From contig NZ_JAFBCS010000001.1 in the NCBI RefSeq assembly GCF_016907845.1, positions 930,001 through 994,000 on the forward strand: a stretch of 64,000 bases of DNA, read 5' to 3'. The notes under the pieces are model-generated. The model searched no databases, was not told the origin of the DNA, and worked only from the letters and a program-made list of their open reading frames with translations. Source of the DNA: Arcanobacterium pluranimalium (GTDB lineage Bacteria > Actinomycetota > Actinomycetes > Actinomycetales > Actinomycetaceae). The first letter of the stretch is position 1, and the number at the start of each line of letters is the position of its first letter. The position numbers were made by a program, and so were the translations under genes. Positions 16,518 to 25,715 of this stretch are shown here, in pieces.

Positions 16518-19500
16518 TTAGTTGAGGTTTTCGTTTTGACGCGCACGGCCTGCGCAGTAGCGCACTGCATTGCCAAAAATGTCTTGGATGGCGATATTAG
16601 GGATGTTTTTCATCAGACCTGGGCGGAAGCGCTCGGGGTGTCCCATCTTTCCAAGGATACGGCCATCAGGGGAAATGATACCCTCGATGGCGTAAGCTGA
16701 GCCGTTGGGGTTAGCTGGAGCGCACGCCGTCGGCACTTCGTCGGCATCAACGTATTGGAACGCAACTTGACCTGCAGCGAACAGCTCGCGCGCCGTCGTC
16801 TCGTCTACCGCAAATCGCCCCTCTCCGTGCGAAACCGGAATACGGTGCAAATCGCCAAGCTCAAAGCTTGCCAGCCACGGCGACTTAACCGTGCTCACGC
16901 GGGTGGTTGCAATGCGCGATACGTGCCGCAGCTGGGCGTTGTGAGTCAAAGTAGGTGAGGATTCAGTGAGCTGAGCGGGGTCGCCATAGGGCAGGAAGCC
17001 CGACTTCACCAACGCTTGGAAACCGTTACAAATTCCCAGCACGAGGCAGTCGCGAGCTACAAAATCTTTCACAGCAGCGGCCACATCTGGGCTGGTCAAG
17101 AAGTTAGCAATGAACTTGGCAGAGCCGTCAGGTTCGTCTCCGAGCGAGAAGCCGCCCGAAATAGCCAAAATGTCGGCGTGACGAAGCTTGTCGATGAAGC
17201 TCGCGGTGTCCTGCAACAGCAGGTCAGAGGTGATATTCCTGATCACATGGAACTCAGTGGTAGCACCAGCTGCTTCGAAAGCTTCTGCGGTGTCATATTC
17301 AGAGTTCGTACCTGGGAAAACCGGCAAGAGCACGTGAACCGGGCGCTGCGGTGTGAGCGCCTCTTGCGTGCCGCCAGCAGCAGTTTTCTCAACCTCGTGT
17401 GCCTTCAGCTCGCGAGCAAATGCGGGCAACTCTGCGGCCTTGTGCGCATTGATCGGGAACACTTGCCGGTATCCACTTTCGAGCGCATCTTGTGCTTGGG
17501 TGTATTCGACCAGCTCATCGCCTAGTTTTATTCCTGCGACGCCGGTGTTTGTCGTTCCGATGAATGCGAGCGTGACATCGTTTCCGGCGTCGGGCAATGT
17601 GGTGCCGCGTGGCACAGCAATAACGATGCTGCCGAGCGCGGTATCGAGGAGGTTATGCTGGGCAAGTGCGTCCGCATCAAGTTCAATACCGACGTTATTG
17701 CCAAGCGCCGACTTAACCAGCGCTGCCAAAGTTCCACCAGAGGTAGTTGCGCGGGCGCTGCGGATCAATCCGAGGGTGTTCCACGAACGGAGCGCTGCGA
17801 AATGAGCGCGCAACTGCGGGTAGTTCGGCGATCCATCTGCGCAGGCATCGTGCTGCAATAGGTAGAGGTCAAGTTCTTGAGCTGGGAGCGTGGCACTGAG
17901 TACGTCCTCGGCGTCGGTCACTGCAACGGCGAAGCTCACGAGGGTAGGTGGTACGTGGAGTTCGTCCGAGTAAGAACCGGACATCGAATCTTTGCCGCCG
18001 ATTGCGCCTACGTTGAACTCGTCTTGCGCTTCCAGTAGGCCAAGCAATGCCTGCACCGGCACACCCCAGACCTCAGGTGTGGTGGGGCGTTGGAAGTACT
18101 CTTGCACGGTCAGCCAGGCTTCGGTGACGTCAGCACCCGCAGCTGCGAGGCGTGCTAGGGCTTCAACTACAGAATATGCACCCATCAAATACGGGGAGTC
18201 GTCAGCCAATTCAGGCGAATAGCCTGCTGCCATGATCGAAGCTGTTGATGTTCCTCCAGGTACCGGAAGTGTTTGCACTGAAACGTCTTCGGCCGATTTT
18301 TGGGTGGCACCGCCGTAAGGCATCAGCACTGTGGAACGGCCGATACTAGAATCGAACTGCTCAACCATCCCTTCCTGGGAGCCGATATTGAGCTGGCGCA
18401 ATACCTCCAACACAGTCTCACGATCAAGCTGTGGGGCCTCAGCGCAAGCACAATCGCAACCGCAGGCCGATTGGGAGCTGCTGGCACCGGCGTCGTCGCC
18501 CTCAACAGGCTTCGGATCACACAACACAACTTTCTGGGTGCGATGGGCGCCGTTGGTATTGAGGAACTCGCGCGAAAGATCGAGCACTTTCTCCTCGCCA
18601 AAATACATGCGCAGCCGGCCAGTATCAGTGACTTCCGCGAGCGTCACAGCCTCTAGATTCTCCTGCTCGGCGGCTGCGATAAAGGCCTGTGCATCGGCGG
18701 CATCGACCACGACGGCCATGCGCTCTTGAGACTCAGAAATAGCGATCTCCAGCGGATTCAAACCCGCGTACTTCAACGGCACGCGGTCAAGATGAATATC
18801 GAGGCTATCGGCCAATTCGCCCACTGCCACAGCCACGCCACCAGCGCCAAAATCATTGCAGCGGCGGATCAGCTTCGCAACGTCGGCGCGGCGGAACAAG
18901 CGCTGAATCTTGCGCTCATTGACCGGATTTCCCTTCTGTACCTCGGCGCCGGAAGTCTCAAGCGACTCTTCATCGTGAGCTTTCGAAGAGCCTGTTGCTC
19001 CACCGATGCCGTCGCGGCCGGTACGTCCGCCGAGGATCACGACTACGTCGCCCGGGCGAGGTTCTTCGCGGCGCACGTTTTCAACTGGCGCGGCTGCCAC
19101 AACAGCACCGAGCTCCATACGTTTTGCCACGTAGCCAGGGTGAACGTACTCGCGCACATGTGTTGTAGCTAGGCCGATCTGATTGCCATAAGAGGAATAG
19201 CCAGCGGTGGCGCGGGTGGAAATATCGCGCTGAGGGAGCTTGCCGTCAAGGGTGTGCTCACGAGCTGTGGTGATGTCGCCAGCACCAGAAAGGCGAAGCG
19301 CCTGGTAAACCCAAGAACGTCCCGATAGTGGATCGCGAATGGCACCACCGAGACACGTGCTTGCGCCGCCATTTGGCTCGATTTCGGTTGGGTGATTGTG
19401 GGTTTCGTTTTTGAACATGAGCAGCCATGGCTCTTTGCCATGCGCCGTTTTCACATCGACGAATACCGAACAAGCGTTGATCTCTTCGGAAACCTCTTGG

Positions 19501-20360
19501 GAGTCAAGATCGCCGCGCCGGCGCATATCGCGAGCTGCGATAGTGCCCAGATCCATGAGAGTGTGCGGCTTGCTTTCGCGCCCACAACGTCCGCGCAGTT
19601 CGTCCCAACGCTGGAGGAGGCGGTCAAAATTGGCGGCAAAGCGAGCTGAATCATTGCGGATTTCGATGAGTTCGGTGCCGAAAGTGGTGTGACGGCAGTG
19701 GTCAGACCAGTAGGTATCGAGAGCTGCGAGTTCAACTTCGGTAGGTACGCGCTGCTCAGTGCGGAAGTGCTCCTGAATGAGGGCGAGATCTTCAAAAGAC
19801 ATCGCCATTGAGCGGCGAAGTCGCAGATCCTCGAGTTGCTCAGCGTTGAGTTCGAGGAAATCTGGGAACTCGGTCAAAGGCTTGACCTGAGAAACTGGCG
19901 GGAGCGCAAGCTCGTCGAACTTCTTTTTGCCTGCTTCAACTGGGTTGATCAGGTGTGCAGTGATTGTTTCGAGAGCTTCGCTGCTCAAATCCTCATTGAA
20001 AACGTAGAGGTGAGCGGAAAAAATCTGTGCCTGTGTGCCTGGTGAAACCAGCCCCAAAGCTTGGATTGCAGCGTCTGCGCGCTGATCGTATTGGCCCGGT
20101 AGGAACTGGACGCCAAGGTGAGGGCGGCACAACAGTTCTGCAAGAGATTCGGTGGGAACGACGTCGTCCACCCGTGGATCGCGCAACACAGATGCTGTGA
20201 GCTTGTCGATCTCAGCTGCGGTGGCGTTGAAGACGTCGTAGACGTTGTAAACGGCGAGGTCACGCACGCTCACGCCACTAAGAGTGTTCAATGTGTGCGT
20301 GAGCGCGCGTTCTTCAGCCCGAAAATTCGGCTTTCTGCGGATCAACAAACGCTTATCCAT
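16518..20360 (-). CDS. purL: Phosphoribosylformylglycinamidine synthase, single-chain
   Basis: Makes FGAM from FGAR, glutamine and ATP. At 1280 residues it is the large fused form: an N-terminal PurS-like region, two ATP-binding AIRS-like halves (WSDHCRHTTF, FKNETHNHPTEIEPNGGA) and a C-terminal glutamine amidotransferase (LPVFPGTNSEYDTAEA, GICNGFQALVKSG with the nucleophilic Cys, SHGEGRF). Many actinobacteria instead carry separate purS, purQ and purL. A short Cys-rich insert (SACGCDCACAEAP, about residue 630) sits in the linker between the halves. Confidence 0.95.
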   Translation of the reverse strand: MDKRLLIRRKPNFRAEERALTHTLNTLSGVSVRDLAVYNVYDVFNATAAEIDKLTASVLRDPRVDDVVPTESLAELLCRPHLGVQFLPGQYDQRADAAIQALGLVSPGTQAQIFSAHLYVFNEDLSSEALETITAHLINPVEAGKKKFDELALPPVSQVKPLTEFPDFLELNAEQLEDLRLRRSMAMSFEDLALIQEHFRTEQRVPTEVELAALDTYWSDHCRHTTFGTELIEIRNDSARFAANFDRLLQRWDELRGRCGRESKPHTLMDLGTIAARDMRRRGDLDSQEVSEEINACSVFVDVKTAHGKEPWLLMFKNETHNHPTEIEPNGGASTCLGGAIRDPLSGRSWVYQALRLSGAGDITTAREHTLDGKLPQRDISTRATAGYSSYGNQIGLATTHVREYVHPGYVAKRMELGAVVAAAPVENVRREEPRPGDVVVILGGRTGRDGIGGATGSSKAHDEESLETSGAEVQKGNPVNERKIQRLFRRADVAKLIRRCNDFGAGGVAVAVGELADSLDIHLDRVPLKYAGLNPLEIAISESQERMAVVVDAADAQAFIAAAEQENLEAVTLAEVTDTGRLRMYFGEEKVLDLSREFLNTNGAHRTQKVVLCDPKPVEGDDAGASSSQSACGCDCACAEAPQLDRETVLEVLRQLNIGSQEGMVEQFDSSIGRSTVLMPYGGATQKSAEDVSVQTLPVPGGTSTASIMAAGYSPELADDSPYLMGAYSVVEALARLAAAGADVTEAWLTVQEYFQRPTTPEVWGVPVQALLGLLEAQDEFNVGAIGGKDSMSGSYSDELHVPPTLVSFAVAVTDAEDVLSATLPAQELDLYLLQHDACADGSPNYPQLRAHFAALRSWNTLGLIRSARATTSGGTLAALVKSALGNNVGIELDADALAQHNLLDTALGSIVIAVPRGTTLPDAGNDVTLAFIGTTNTGVAGIKLGDELVEYTQAQDALESGYRQVFPINAHKAAELPAFARELKAHEVEKTAAGGTQEALTPQRPVHVLLPVFPGTNSEYDTAEAFEAAGATTEFHVIRNITSDLLLQDTASFIDKLRHADILAISGGFSLGDEPDGSAKFIANFLTSPDVAAAVKDFVARDCLVLGICNGFQALVKSGFLPYGDPAQLTESSPTLTHNAQLRHVSRIATTRVSTVKSPWLASFELGDLHRIPVSHGEGRFAVDETTARELFAAGQVAFQYVDADEVPTACAPANPNGSAYAIEGIISPDGRILGKMGHPERFRPGLMKNIPNIAIQDIFGNAVRYCAGRARQNENLN

Positions 20361-20469
20361 AAAATAATTCCTTCATGTGTGAGTGCGCGATCGCGCAGAT
20401 TCTAAGCCGCAGGTTATGAGGTGTTTCGAGCGGTTAGCTCGGAAAACGCGTTTTGAGGCAGAGGGGGAA

Positions 20470-20958
20470 TTAGTCGGTGATGACCGACTGATCGAGCACC
20501 TTCTGCGTCTGGTTTGCGCGGAATTCCTGGTATGCCTGGTTGATGGCAGGATCGGAGAGCGCAATGACGGATACCGCGAGCAAAGCGGCGTTATATGCTC
20601 CGGTTCCGCCAGTTGCAGTGGTGGCAACTGGAATGCCGCGTGGCATCTGCACAGTCGAAAGCAGGGAATCTAAACCACCTGCGAGGGAAGTGCGCATGGG
20701 CACGCCGAATACTGGCAGGTGCGTGTGGGAAGCGCAAACGCCGGCAAGGTGTGCAGCGCCGCCTGCACCTGCGATAACGGCGGCAAACCCACGGTCGGCG
20801 AGGCCCGAAATAAATTCTTCGACGGCGGCCGGAGTGCGATGCGCAGACAGAGCGCGCATCTCATATTCGATACCGAATTCTTCAAGCACGTTGCGAGCTT
20901 CATTCATTGCTTCGAGATCGGAGCGAGATCCCATGATAATTGCAACTTTTGCGGTCAT
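20470..20958 (-). CDS. purE: 5-(carboxyamino)imidazole ribonucleotide mutase
   Basis: Converts N5-CAIR to CAIR. It has the class I PurE motifs MGSRSDLEAM, SAHRTPAAV, AGAGGAAHLAGV, LPVFGVPM and the QMPRGIPVATTATGG stretch. 162 residues is normal. No purK is visible in the window. The 20361-20469 gap before purL shows nothing clear. Confidence 0.95.
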   Translation of the reverse strand: MTAKVAIIMGSRSDLEAMNEARNVLEEFGIEYEMRALSAHRTPAAVEEFISGLADRGFAAVIAGAGGAAHLAGVCASHTHLPVFGVPMRTSLAGGLDSLLSTVQMPRGIPVATTATGGTGAYNAALLAVSVIALSDPAINQAYQEFRANQTQKVLDQSVITD

Positions 20959-20980
20959 GATGACTCCTTAGCTGATTTTC

Positions 20981-21050
20981 TTGCACAGATCGTTGATATT
21001 CGTGCGCAAGTTCGTTGGTGTTCGTGCACAGGCTTATTGATGTTCGCGCA
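20981..21050 (+). repeat. Three 22-bp degenerate repeats between purE and purC
   Basis: Three units of the form TGCxCAxxxTTxxTGxTNTTCG run head to tail, containing GTTGATATTCG, GTTGGTGTTCG and ATTGATGTTCG. They lie in the purC-purE gap. Confidence 0.65.
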
Positions 21051-21124
21051 GCGGGCGAGGGATACGACGTGAGATCGTGGGTGGGTCACCGCTGCGATTG
21101 GCCGGGATGGCGGAACGCAATGAC

Positions 21125-21154
21125 TGACCGCCTGCTAAAACGGGCAGGCGGTCA
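21125..21154. terminator. Hairpin just after purC
   Basis: Arms TGACCGCCTGC and GCAGGCGGTCA flank an 8-base loop, six bases beyond the purC stop. No T run follows on the - strand, so it may reduce rather than block read-through into purE. Confidence 0.5.
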
Positions 21155-21159
21155 GAAAA

Positions 21160-22050
21160 TTAAGCGTTCCACGGTGTGCCGGTGAGACGCTCGTATGCGT
21201 CACGGTAACGTGCAGCGGTATTGTCGATCACGTCTTGTGGCAAGGCAGGGGCTGGCGGAGTCTTATCCCAGTCGAGAGTCTCGAGCCACTCGCGCAGGAA
21301 CTGCTTGTCAAAGCTTGCCTGTGCGTGTCCTGGCTCCCAGCTTTCTGCTGCCCAGAAACGGGACGAATCGGGAGTGAACGCTTCGTCGCCAAGTGTGAGA
21401 ACGCCGTCGAGATAACCGAATTCGAACTTGGTATCTGCAAGCAGAATGCCGCGCTCGCGTGCGTAATTCGAAGCTTCAGTAAAGAGCTGCAGTGATGCAG
21501 ATTCGAGCGCTTCGGCAGTTTCGGTGCCGACGACGTTGCGCAGCTCAGCTACGGAAATATTGATGTCGTGGCCGTTTTCTTCTTTGGTGGACGGCGTGAA
21601 AATCGGTTCTGGCAAGGCGTCGCCTTGTTTGAGACCGGCTGGCATTTTCATGCCATTGATGGTGCCGTCTTTTTGGTAGGACTTCAGCGCGGAACCTTCA
21701 AGGTATCCACGGACGATGCACTCTGCGTTGACCATCTCGAGCTTGCGCACGAGCATTGAGCGGCGAGCGAGATCCTGAGTGTAATTGGAAAATGGCTCAG
21801 GGTAGTCGGCCGGGTCAACCGAGATCATGTGGTTAGGAATAATGTGTTCCAGTTTCTTGAACCAGAATGCGGAAATGCTGTTGAGGATGCCTCCCTTGTC
21901 CGGGATGGTCTCTTCAAAGACGACGTCGAAAGCGGAAACACGATCCGTCACGACGATTAGCAGATTCTCATCTAAGTCATAAAGGTCGCGGACCTTACCT
22001 TGGGAGAGAAGGGGAACTTCAGTTACTGGGCTGTGTTTCATTAAAGTCAC
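21160..22050 (-). CDS. purC: Phosphoribosylaminoimidazole-succinocarboxamide synthase
   Basis: Makes SAICAR from CAIR, aspartate and ATP. Motifs include QGKVRDLYDL, VVTDRVSAFDVVF, ECIVRGYLEGSALKSY and LLADTKFEFGY. 296 residues fits the actinobacterial form. Two starts are possible: GTG 22050 with AGGG at good distance, or ATG 22041. It is first in the transcription order of the pur cluster, and only 69 bp separate it from the ROK gene. Confidence 0.95.
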   Translation of the reverse strand: MTLMKHSPVTEVPLLSQGKVRDLYDLDENLLIVVTDRVSAFDVVFEETIPDKGGILNSISAFWFKKLEHIIPNHMISVDPADYPEPFSNYTQDLARRSMLVRKLEMVNAECIVRGYLEGSALKSYQKDGTINGMKMPAGLKQGDALPEPIFTPSTKEENGHDINISVAELRNVVGTETAEALESASLQLFTEASNYARERGILLADTKFEFGYLDGVLTLGDEAFTPDSSRFWAAESWEPGHAQASFDKQFLREWLETLDWDKTPPAPALPQDVIDNTAARYRDAYERLTGTPWNA

Positions 22051-22119
22051 AAAAATACCCTAGTAATTGCCGCCAACGATTTCTTGTCTGTATTGAATCG
22101 CGGACGTTTTTTATACGGA

Positions 22120-23037
22120 TTATGAGACGCTTGAGATTTCTGAGGAGGGAGTGAGAAGCTCCCAAGCGGCATTTCCGCCCATAAGACCAGCAGAATTGTC
22201 GATGAAAGCCACAGTTTGTGCCGGAGGTCCGAAAATCTCGTTTTTCGAGACGTTCAGCTTCTCGCGCACCTCAGCGGTGATACGCGCAGCGTTGCCGCCA
22301 CCAATATACGCCCGCTCCCACCGGAAAACCGGCCAAAGTGCCATAACAGCATCGTAAACGCGGTCAGACCACTGCTCATCGCTGAGAAATTCCCGCGCAT
22401 GCTCACCTAACACCTCGTCGAACGTGGAACCGAGGAAAGGTGCATGCGACATCTCAATATGCGGCACAAGCGTTCCGTTGACGAAGAAAGCACAGCCCAA
22501 ACCAGTGCCGAGCGTGAGTACTAACTCACAACCATAGCCGCGGATAACAGCGCAAGCCGCCACTTCGGCGTCGTTCACAACTAATGCTGGCACGCCGAAC
22601 TCGTTGACGAACAAGGCCTCGGCGTCCAGGCCATTCCACGCTTGCGCGAGCTTGGCGTCGGCGCGCGAATGAGGCCCGCGCTCGCGAATGTAATGAGGGG
22701 TAAAGACCACAATTCCTGCGCGAATCACGCCGGGAAGTCCAACTGTAATGCGCTGAAAATCAGGGTTTCCGAGCGTCGTGATCTGCTCACGCAAAATTGC
22801 CACGAGATCTTGTGGGGTGAAAGGGTAGGCAACGGCGGTGCGCACGGGAAGCGTCGTCGTCTCCCCTTGGCTATTGACGACGGTCGTTTTGATTCCACCG
22901 CCACCACAGTCCACACAAAGTGTGTGGATATCACCAGCGCTATCAGAACTTTTTGCAGCCAAAATCGTGTCGTTCGTCGTCGTGAGTATCGGCGGCTTTT
23001 TTGATCGTTCGTCGTGGCTGTGCAATGCTTTTCCCAT
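22120..23037 (-). CDS. ROK-family kinase, polyphosphate-glucokinase-like
   Basis: A 305-residue sugar kinase of the ROK/ASKHA fold. The phosphate-binding loop is LCVDCGGGGIKTTVV (about 40-54); the second loop LTLGTGLGCAFFVNGTLVP and the HIEMSHAPF segment resemble polyphosphate glucokinases. The CXCGXXGC zinc motif of ROK repressors is absent. The first 38 residues are not conserved and the annotated ATG overlaps the truA start, so translation may begin further in. It is upstream of purC on the same strand. Glucose is the likely but unproven substrate. Confidence 0.75.
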   Translation of the reverse strand: MGKALHSHDERSKKPPILTTTNDTILAAKSSDSAGDIHTLCVDCGGGGIKTTVVNSQGETTTLPVRTAVAYPFTPQDLVAILREQITTLGNPDFQRITVGLPGVIRAGIVVFTPHYIRERGPHSRADAKLAQAWNGLDAEALFVNEFGVPALVVNDAEVAACAVIRGYGCELVLTLGTGLGCAFFVNGTLVPHIEMSHAPFLGSTFDEVLGEHAREFLSDEQWSDRVYDAVMALWPVFRWERAYIGGGNAARITAEVREKLNVSKNEIFGPPAQTVAFIDNSAGLMGGNAAWELLTPSSEISSVS

Positions 23038-24031
23038 GACGACGACAGTATCGCAAAATGTGCGCTTAAGGCTGGATTTAAGCTACCACGGTGCTCAATT
23101 CCACGGTTGGGCTAAACAGTCGGGCTTGCGTACTGTGCAAGGTGAACTGGAAAATGCGCTTGCAAAAGTCCTGCGTACGAGCGTAGAACTCGTTGTGGCG
23201 GGCCGTACAGATGCCGGTGTGCACGCCGCTGGGCAGGTGGCGCACTGTGACGTGCCCTATGAGCTGTGGCTGGGTGTGCAAGGCAGATCAAGTCTGCCGC
23301 CGGAAGTTGTGTTATGCCGTCGCGTCAACGCGGTGCTCTCGCACGGTTGCTCGGGAGTGCGAGGCTATAGTGACGTAGTGTTACGCAAAGTGTCGCGTGT
23401 TTCGCCTGAGTTTGACGCGCGTTTTTCGGCGCTGTGGCGCTCTTATACGTATCGCATTGCCGATGGGGTTGAGCTGTGGGATCCGCGTCGCACGGACGTG
23501 CTCTGGCTGGATTACCAGCTCGACGTTGATGCGATGAATCGTGCTGCGCAGCCGCTGCTAGGAGAGCATGATTTCCTTTCGTATTGTAAGCCGCGCGAGG
23601 GGGCGTCTACCGTGCGTACGCTGTTGGAATTGGATTTTCGTAGGGGAGACGACGGCGTTTTGCTTGGCTTGGCGCGTGCCGATGCCTTTTGCCATTCTCA
23701 AGTGCGCACGCTGATGGGGACGCTCATCGAGGTTGGGCGAGGCGCACAAGGGGAGGACTTTCCCGCGCGTCGTCTGGAAGAAAAAAGTAGGTCAAGCCAT
23801 GTGATTGTGGCGCCGCCGCACCCGCTCACCCTAGAAGCCGTGGGGTATCCGGCTGAATCTGAATATGGAGCGCAAGCGCGGGCGGCGCGCAGATTCCGTG
23901 GCGAATCCTCTGGTGTGCAAGACGGTGGTGGGCTTGCTGAACAAGGTGTGGACGGGCGTGCTGAACAGGGCGTGTATGAGCGTGCTGAACAGGGCATGGG
24001 TGGATACGGCTGTGACGACTGCGATCTCTAA
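23036..24031 (+). CDS. truA: tRNA pseudouridine(38-40) synthase TruA, with repeat tail
   Basis: Isomerises U38-40 in tRNA anticodon arms. ATG 23036 gives the conserved start VRLRLDLSYHGAQFHGWAKQ; the open frame runs further up, but over the divergent gene. The catalytic Asp is in AGRTDAGVHAAGQVAH. The WRSYTYRI and FCHSQVRTLMGTLIEVGRG blocks are typical. The protein is 331 residues, about 60 longer than usual; the end is a low-complexity tail with three AEQG-type repeats encoded by 24-bp DNA units (23931-24002). Confidence 0.93.
   Translation: MTTTVSQNVRLRLDLSYHGAQFHGWAKQSGLRTVQGELENALAKVLRTSVELVVAGRTDAGVHAAGQVAHCDVPYELWLGVQGRSSLPPEVVLCRRVNAVLSHGCSGVRGYSDVVLRKVSRVSPEFDARFSALWRSYTYRIADGVELWDPRRTDVLWLDYQLDVDAMNRAAQPLLGEHDFLSYCKPREGASTVRTLLELDFRRGDDGVLLGLARADAFCHSQVRTLMGTLIEVGRGAQGEDFPARRLEEKSRSSHVIVAPPHPLTLEAVGYPAESEYGAQARAARRFRGESSGVQDGGGLAEQGVDGRAEQGVYERAEQGMGGYGCDDCDL
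23931..24002 (+). repeat. Three 24-bp repeats in the truA tail
   Basis: Units beginning GGCTTGCTGAACAAGG, GGCGTGCTGAACAGGG and AGCGTGCTGAACAGGG encode (L/R)AEQG(V/M) in frame. They follow the last conserved TruA block. Confidence 0.75.
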
Positions 24032-24275
24032 TTGAAACTAACGGAATGAATCGGCTCACAGCGCATGCTTGCCCTTTGACGGCTGTGGGTCAATGCGATT
24101 AGAGTTGAGTAATGTTGTGCAGCTTGTGCGTTGGCGCTATCCCACTCGCCGCGTTCATGGCACAGCGATGAAATATCTTGACCATTGGACTGGTTGAGGA
24201 TGCGTTTGATTTATAAGCCATAACCTCGCGCATTCTTAATAAGAAGTCCACTATGAAGAAACGAAGGCTACGCAA

Positions 24276-24719
24276 GTGCGCACGTATTCACCGAAGCCCG
24301 GCGACGTAGAGAAGAAGTGGTACATCATTGATGCTACCGACGTCGTTCTTGGCCGTTTGGCAGCTCAGGTTGCCACCCTGCTCCGTGGGAAGCATAAGCC
24401 GAATTTCGCTCCACATGCGGATACTGGCGATTTCGTCATCATCATCAACGCTGACAAGGTCGCGTTGACCGGCTCGAAGCGCGAGCAGAAATTTGCTTAC
24501 CACCACTCTGGATACCCAGGTGGTTTGAAGGCAACATCCTACACCGAACTTCTTGCAGTTAACCCAGAGCGGGCTGTGCAGAAGGCGGTTGCTGGCATGC
24601 TTCCAAAGAACACTTTGGGACGTCAGCAGCTTTCCAAGCTCAAGATCTACCGTGGTGCGGAGCATCCGCATGCTGCTCAGCAGCCGGAAGTTTACGAGCT
24701 CAAGCAGGTCGCACAGTAA
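24276..24719 (+). CDS. rplM: 50S ribosomal protein L13
   Basis: A 147-residue early-assembly large-subunit protein. The start is GTG 24276 ([22 protein letters not shown]). Blocks [26 protein letters not shown]-type, YHHSGYPGG and [18 protein letters not shown] are conserved. A nearby ATG at 24253 is out of frame. rpsI follows after 34 bp, the usual L13-S9 pair. The 244 bp before it show no confident promoter. Confidence 0.96.
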   Translation: MRTYSPKPGDVEKKWYIIDATDVVLGRLAAQVATLLRGKHKPNFAPHADTGDFVIIINADKVALTGSKREQKFAYHHSGYPGGLKATSYTELLAVNPERAVQKAVAGMLPKNTLGRQQLSKLKIYRGAEHPHAAQQPEVYELKQVAQ

Positions 24720-24753
24720 TCCGGAATGAACCGGACAGATTTTAAGGAGAACC

Positions 24754-25242
24754 GTGGCTGAGACCACCGTCGAAACTGAAGAGCTCGAGGAGACTCTGAG
24801 CTCGTATACTAGCGAGAGCGAAGCTCCGCAGACTGGTCAGGGTGCATCCTTGACCGCACCGGGCCAAGGCCTTGGTCGCCGTAAGGAAGCCATTGCCCGC
24901 GTCCGTCTCATTCCTGGAACCGGCGAATGGAAGATCAATGGCCGCACGCTGGAAGAATACTTCCCGAACAAGCTGCACCAGCAGCTCGTGCACTCCCCAT
25001 TTGTGCTTCTTGACATTGAGGGACGCTTTGACGTTGTTGCTCGCATCAACGGCGGCGGCCCATCGGGTCAAGCTGGTGCATTGCGCTTGGGTATCTCCCG
25101 CGCGCTTAACGAGATCGACCGTGAGGCAAACCGCCCAGCTTTGAAGAAAGCTGGCTTCCTCACTCGCGATGCTCGCTCCGTAGAACGTAAGAAGGCCGGC
25201 CTCAAGAAGGCACGCAAGGCTTCGCAGTTCTCGAAGCGCTGA
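24754..25242 (+). CDS. rpsI: 30S ribosomal protein S9
   Basis: S9 of 162 residues whose C-terminal tail reaches the P-site tRNA. The start is GTG with AAGGAGAAC upstream. About 35 acidic N-terminal residues ([20 protein letters not shown]) precede the conserved [17 protein letters not shown], as in other actinobacteria. The end QFSKR is universal. The last codons recur just downstream (see the repeat at 25230). Confidence 0.96.
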   Translation: MAETTVETEELEETLSSYTSESEAPQTGQGASLTAPGQGLGRRKEAIARVRLIPGTGEWKINGRTLEEYFPNKLHQQLVHSPFVLLDIEGRFDVVARINGGGPSGQAGALRLGISRALNEIDREANRPALKKAGFLTRDARSVERKKAGLKKARKASQFSKR

Positions 25243-25370
25243 TCATTCAGCACTCGAAGCGCTGGTTATGCGATTCGTAAGGTGCTTAGGCGGTTAGTGA
25301 AGTCGCTTAGGCGGTTTGCGAAGTGATTCAGGTGGCTTGCGAAGTTGCTTGGGTGGCTCGCGCGTGACGC
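25230..25370 (+). repeat. Degenerate 21-24 bp repeats starting in the rpsI 3' end
   Basis: CTCGAAGCGCTG at 25230-25241 (last rpsI codons plus the TG of the stop) recurs at 25253-25264. Diverging units follow and end in three 21-bp copies: GAAGTCGCTTAGGCGG, GAAGTGATTCAGGTGG and GAAGTTGCTTGGGTGG, each plus a short (T)TGC or CGC end. The array runs into the terminator region. Confidence 0.7.
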
Positions 25371-25408
25371 TGATCAGTGTAAAGCCGATTATTCGGTTAC
25401 AAACTTGG

Positions 25409-25440
25409 GTGGCTCGTCCCGTTGGGACGAGCCACTTTTG
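25409..25440 (+). terminator. Intrinsic terminator after rpsI
   Basis: A perfect 12-bp stem GTGGCTCGTCCC/GGGACGAGCCAC with a GTT loop (25409-25435) is followed by TTTT. It ends the rplM-rpsI transcript. Confidence 0.85.
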
Positions 25441-25715
25441 TATGCGGCGGGTGTGGAGGCTGACATATGTGAGGTTAAAGGTCAAAGGCCGGAATGTGTG
25501 GGTGTTTGTCCTGCGTGTGGGCGGGCTGGGGATGGTGTGCTTGGCGTGCGTGTTGGAGCGTTGGGGGTGATCTGCTTGGCGTGTGTATTGGCATGCGATT
25601 GGCCTGCTCACCGCCGTGCGTGGTGTCGAAGCGTGGCGTGTATGGCGGGGCTATGAAGGGTTCGATCTTGCGGATTCCAATATTTTGGAGCGGTTTTCGC
25701 AACATCTGCACATAT
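25441..25715. other. Non-coding DNA left of the IS30 element
   Basis: GC-rich, G/T-biased DNA with several overlapping small frames but no ribosome-binding site or recognisable protein. The last 35 bp belong to the dispersed repeat also found near 42.55 kb. AAAGGCCGGAATGTGTG (about 25485) is nearly repeated at about 42588. Confidence 0.5.
25682..25715 (-). repeat. Dispersed repeat, part interrupted by the IS30 element
   Basis: Read on the - strand, ATATGTGCAGATGTTGCG and the following AAAACCGCTCCAAAA match 42546-42580 on the + strand (ATATGTGGAGATGTTTGCG...GCCCCAAAA). The other half continues at 26991-27028 beyond the IS. Confidence 0.65.

Noticed and set aside
22838-23035. Upstream extension of truA
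   Set aside because: TruA homology starts at 23036; the extension lies wholly on the antisense of the ROK kinase gene.
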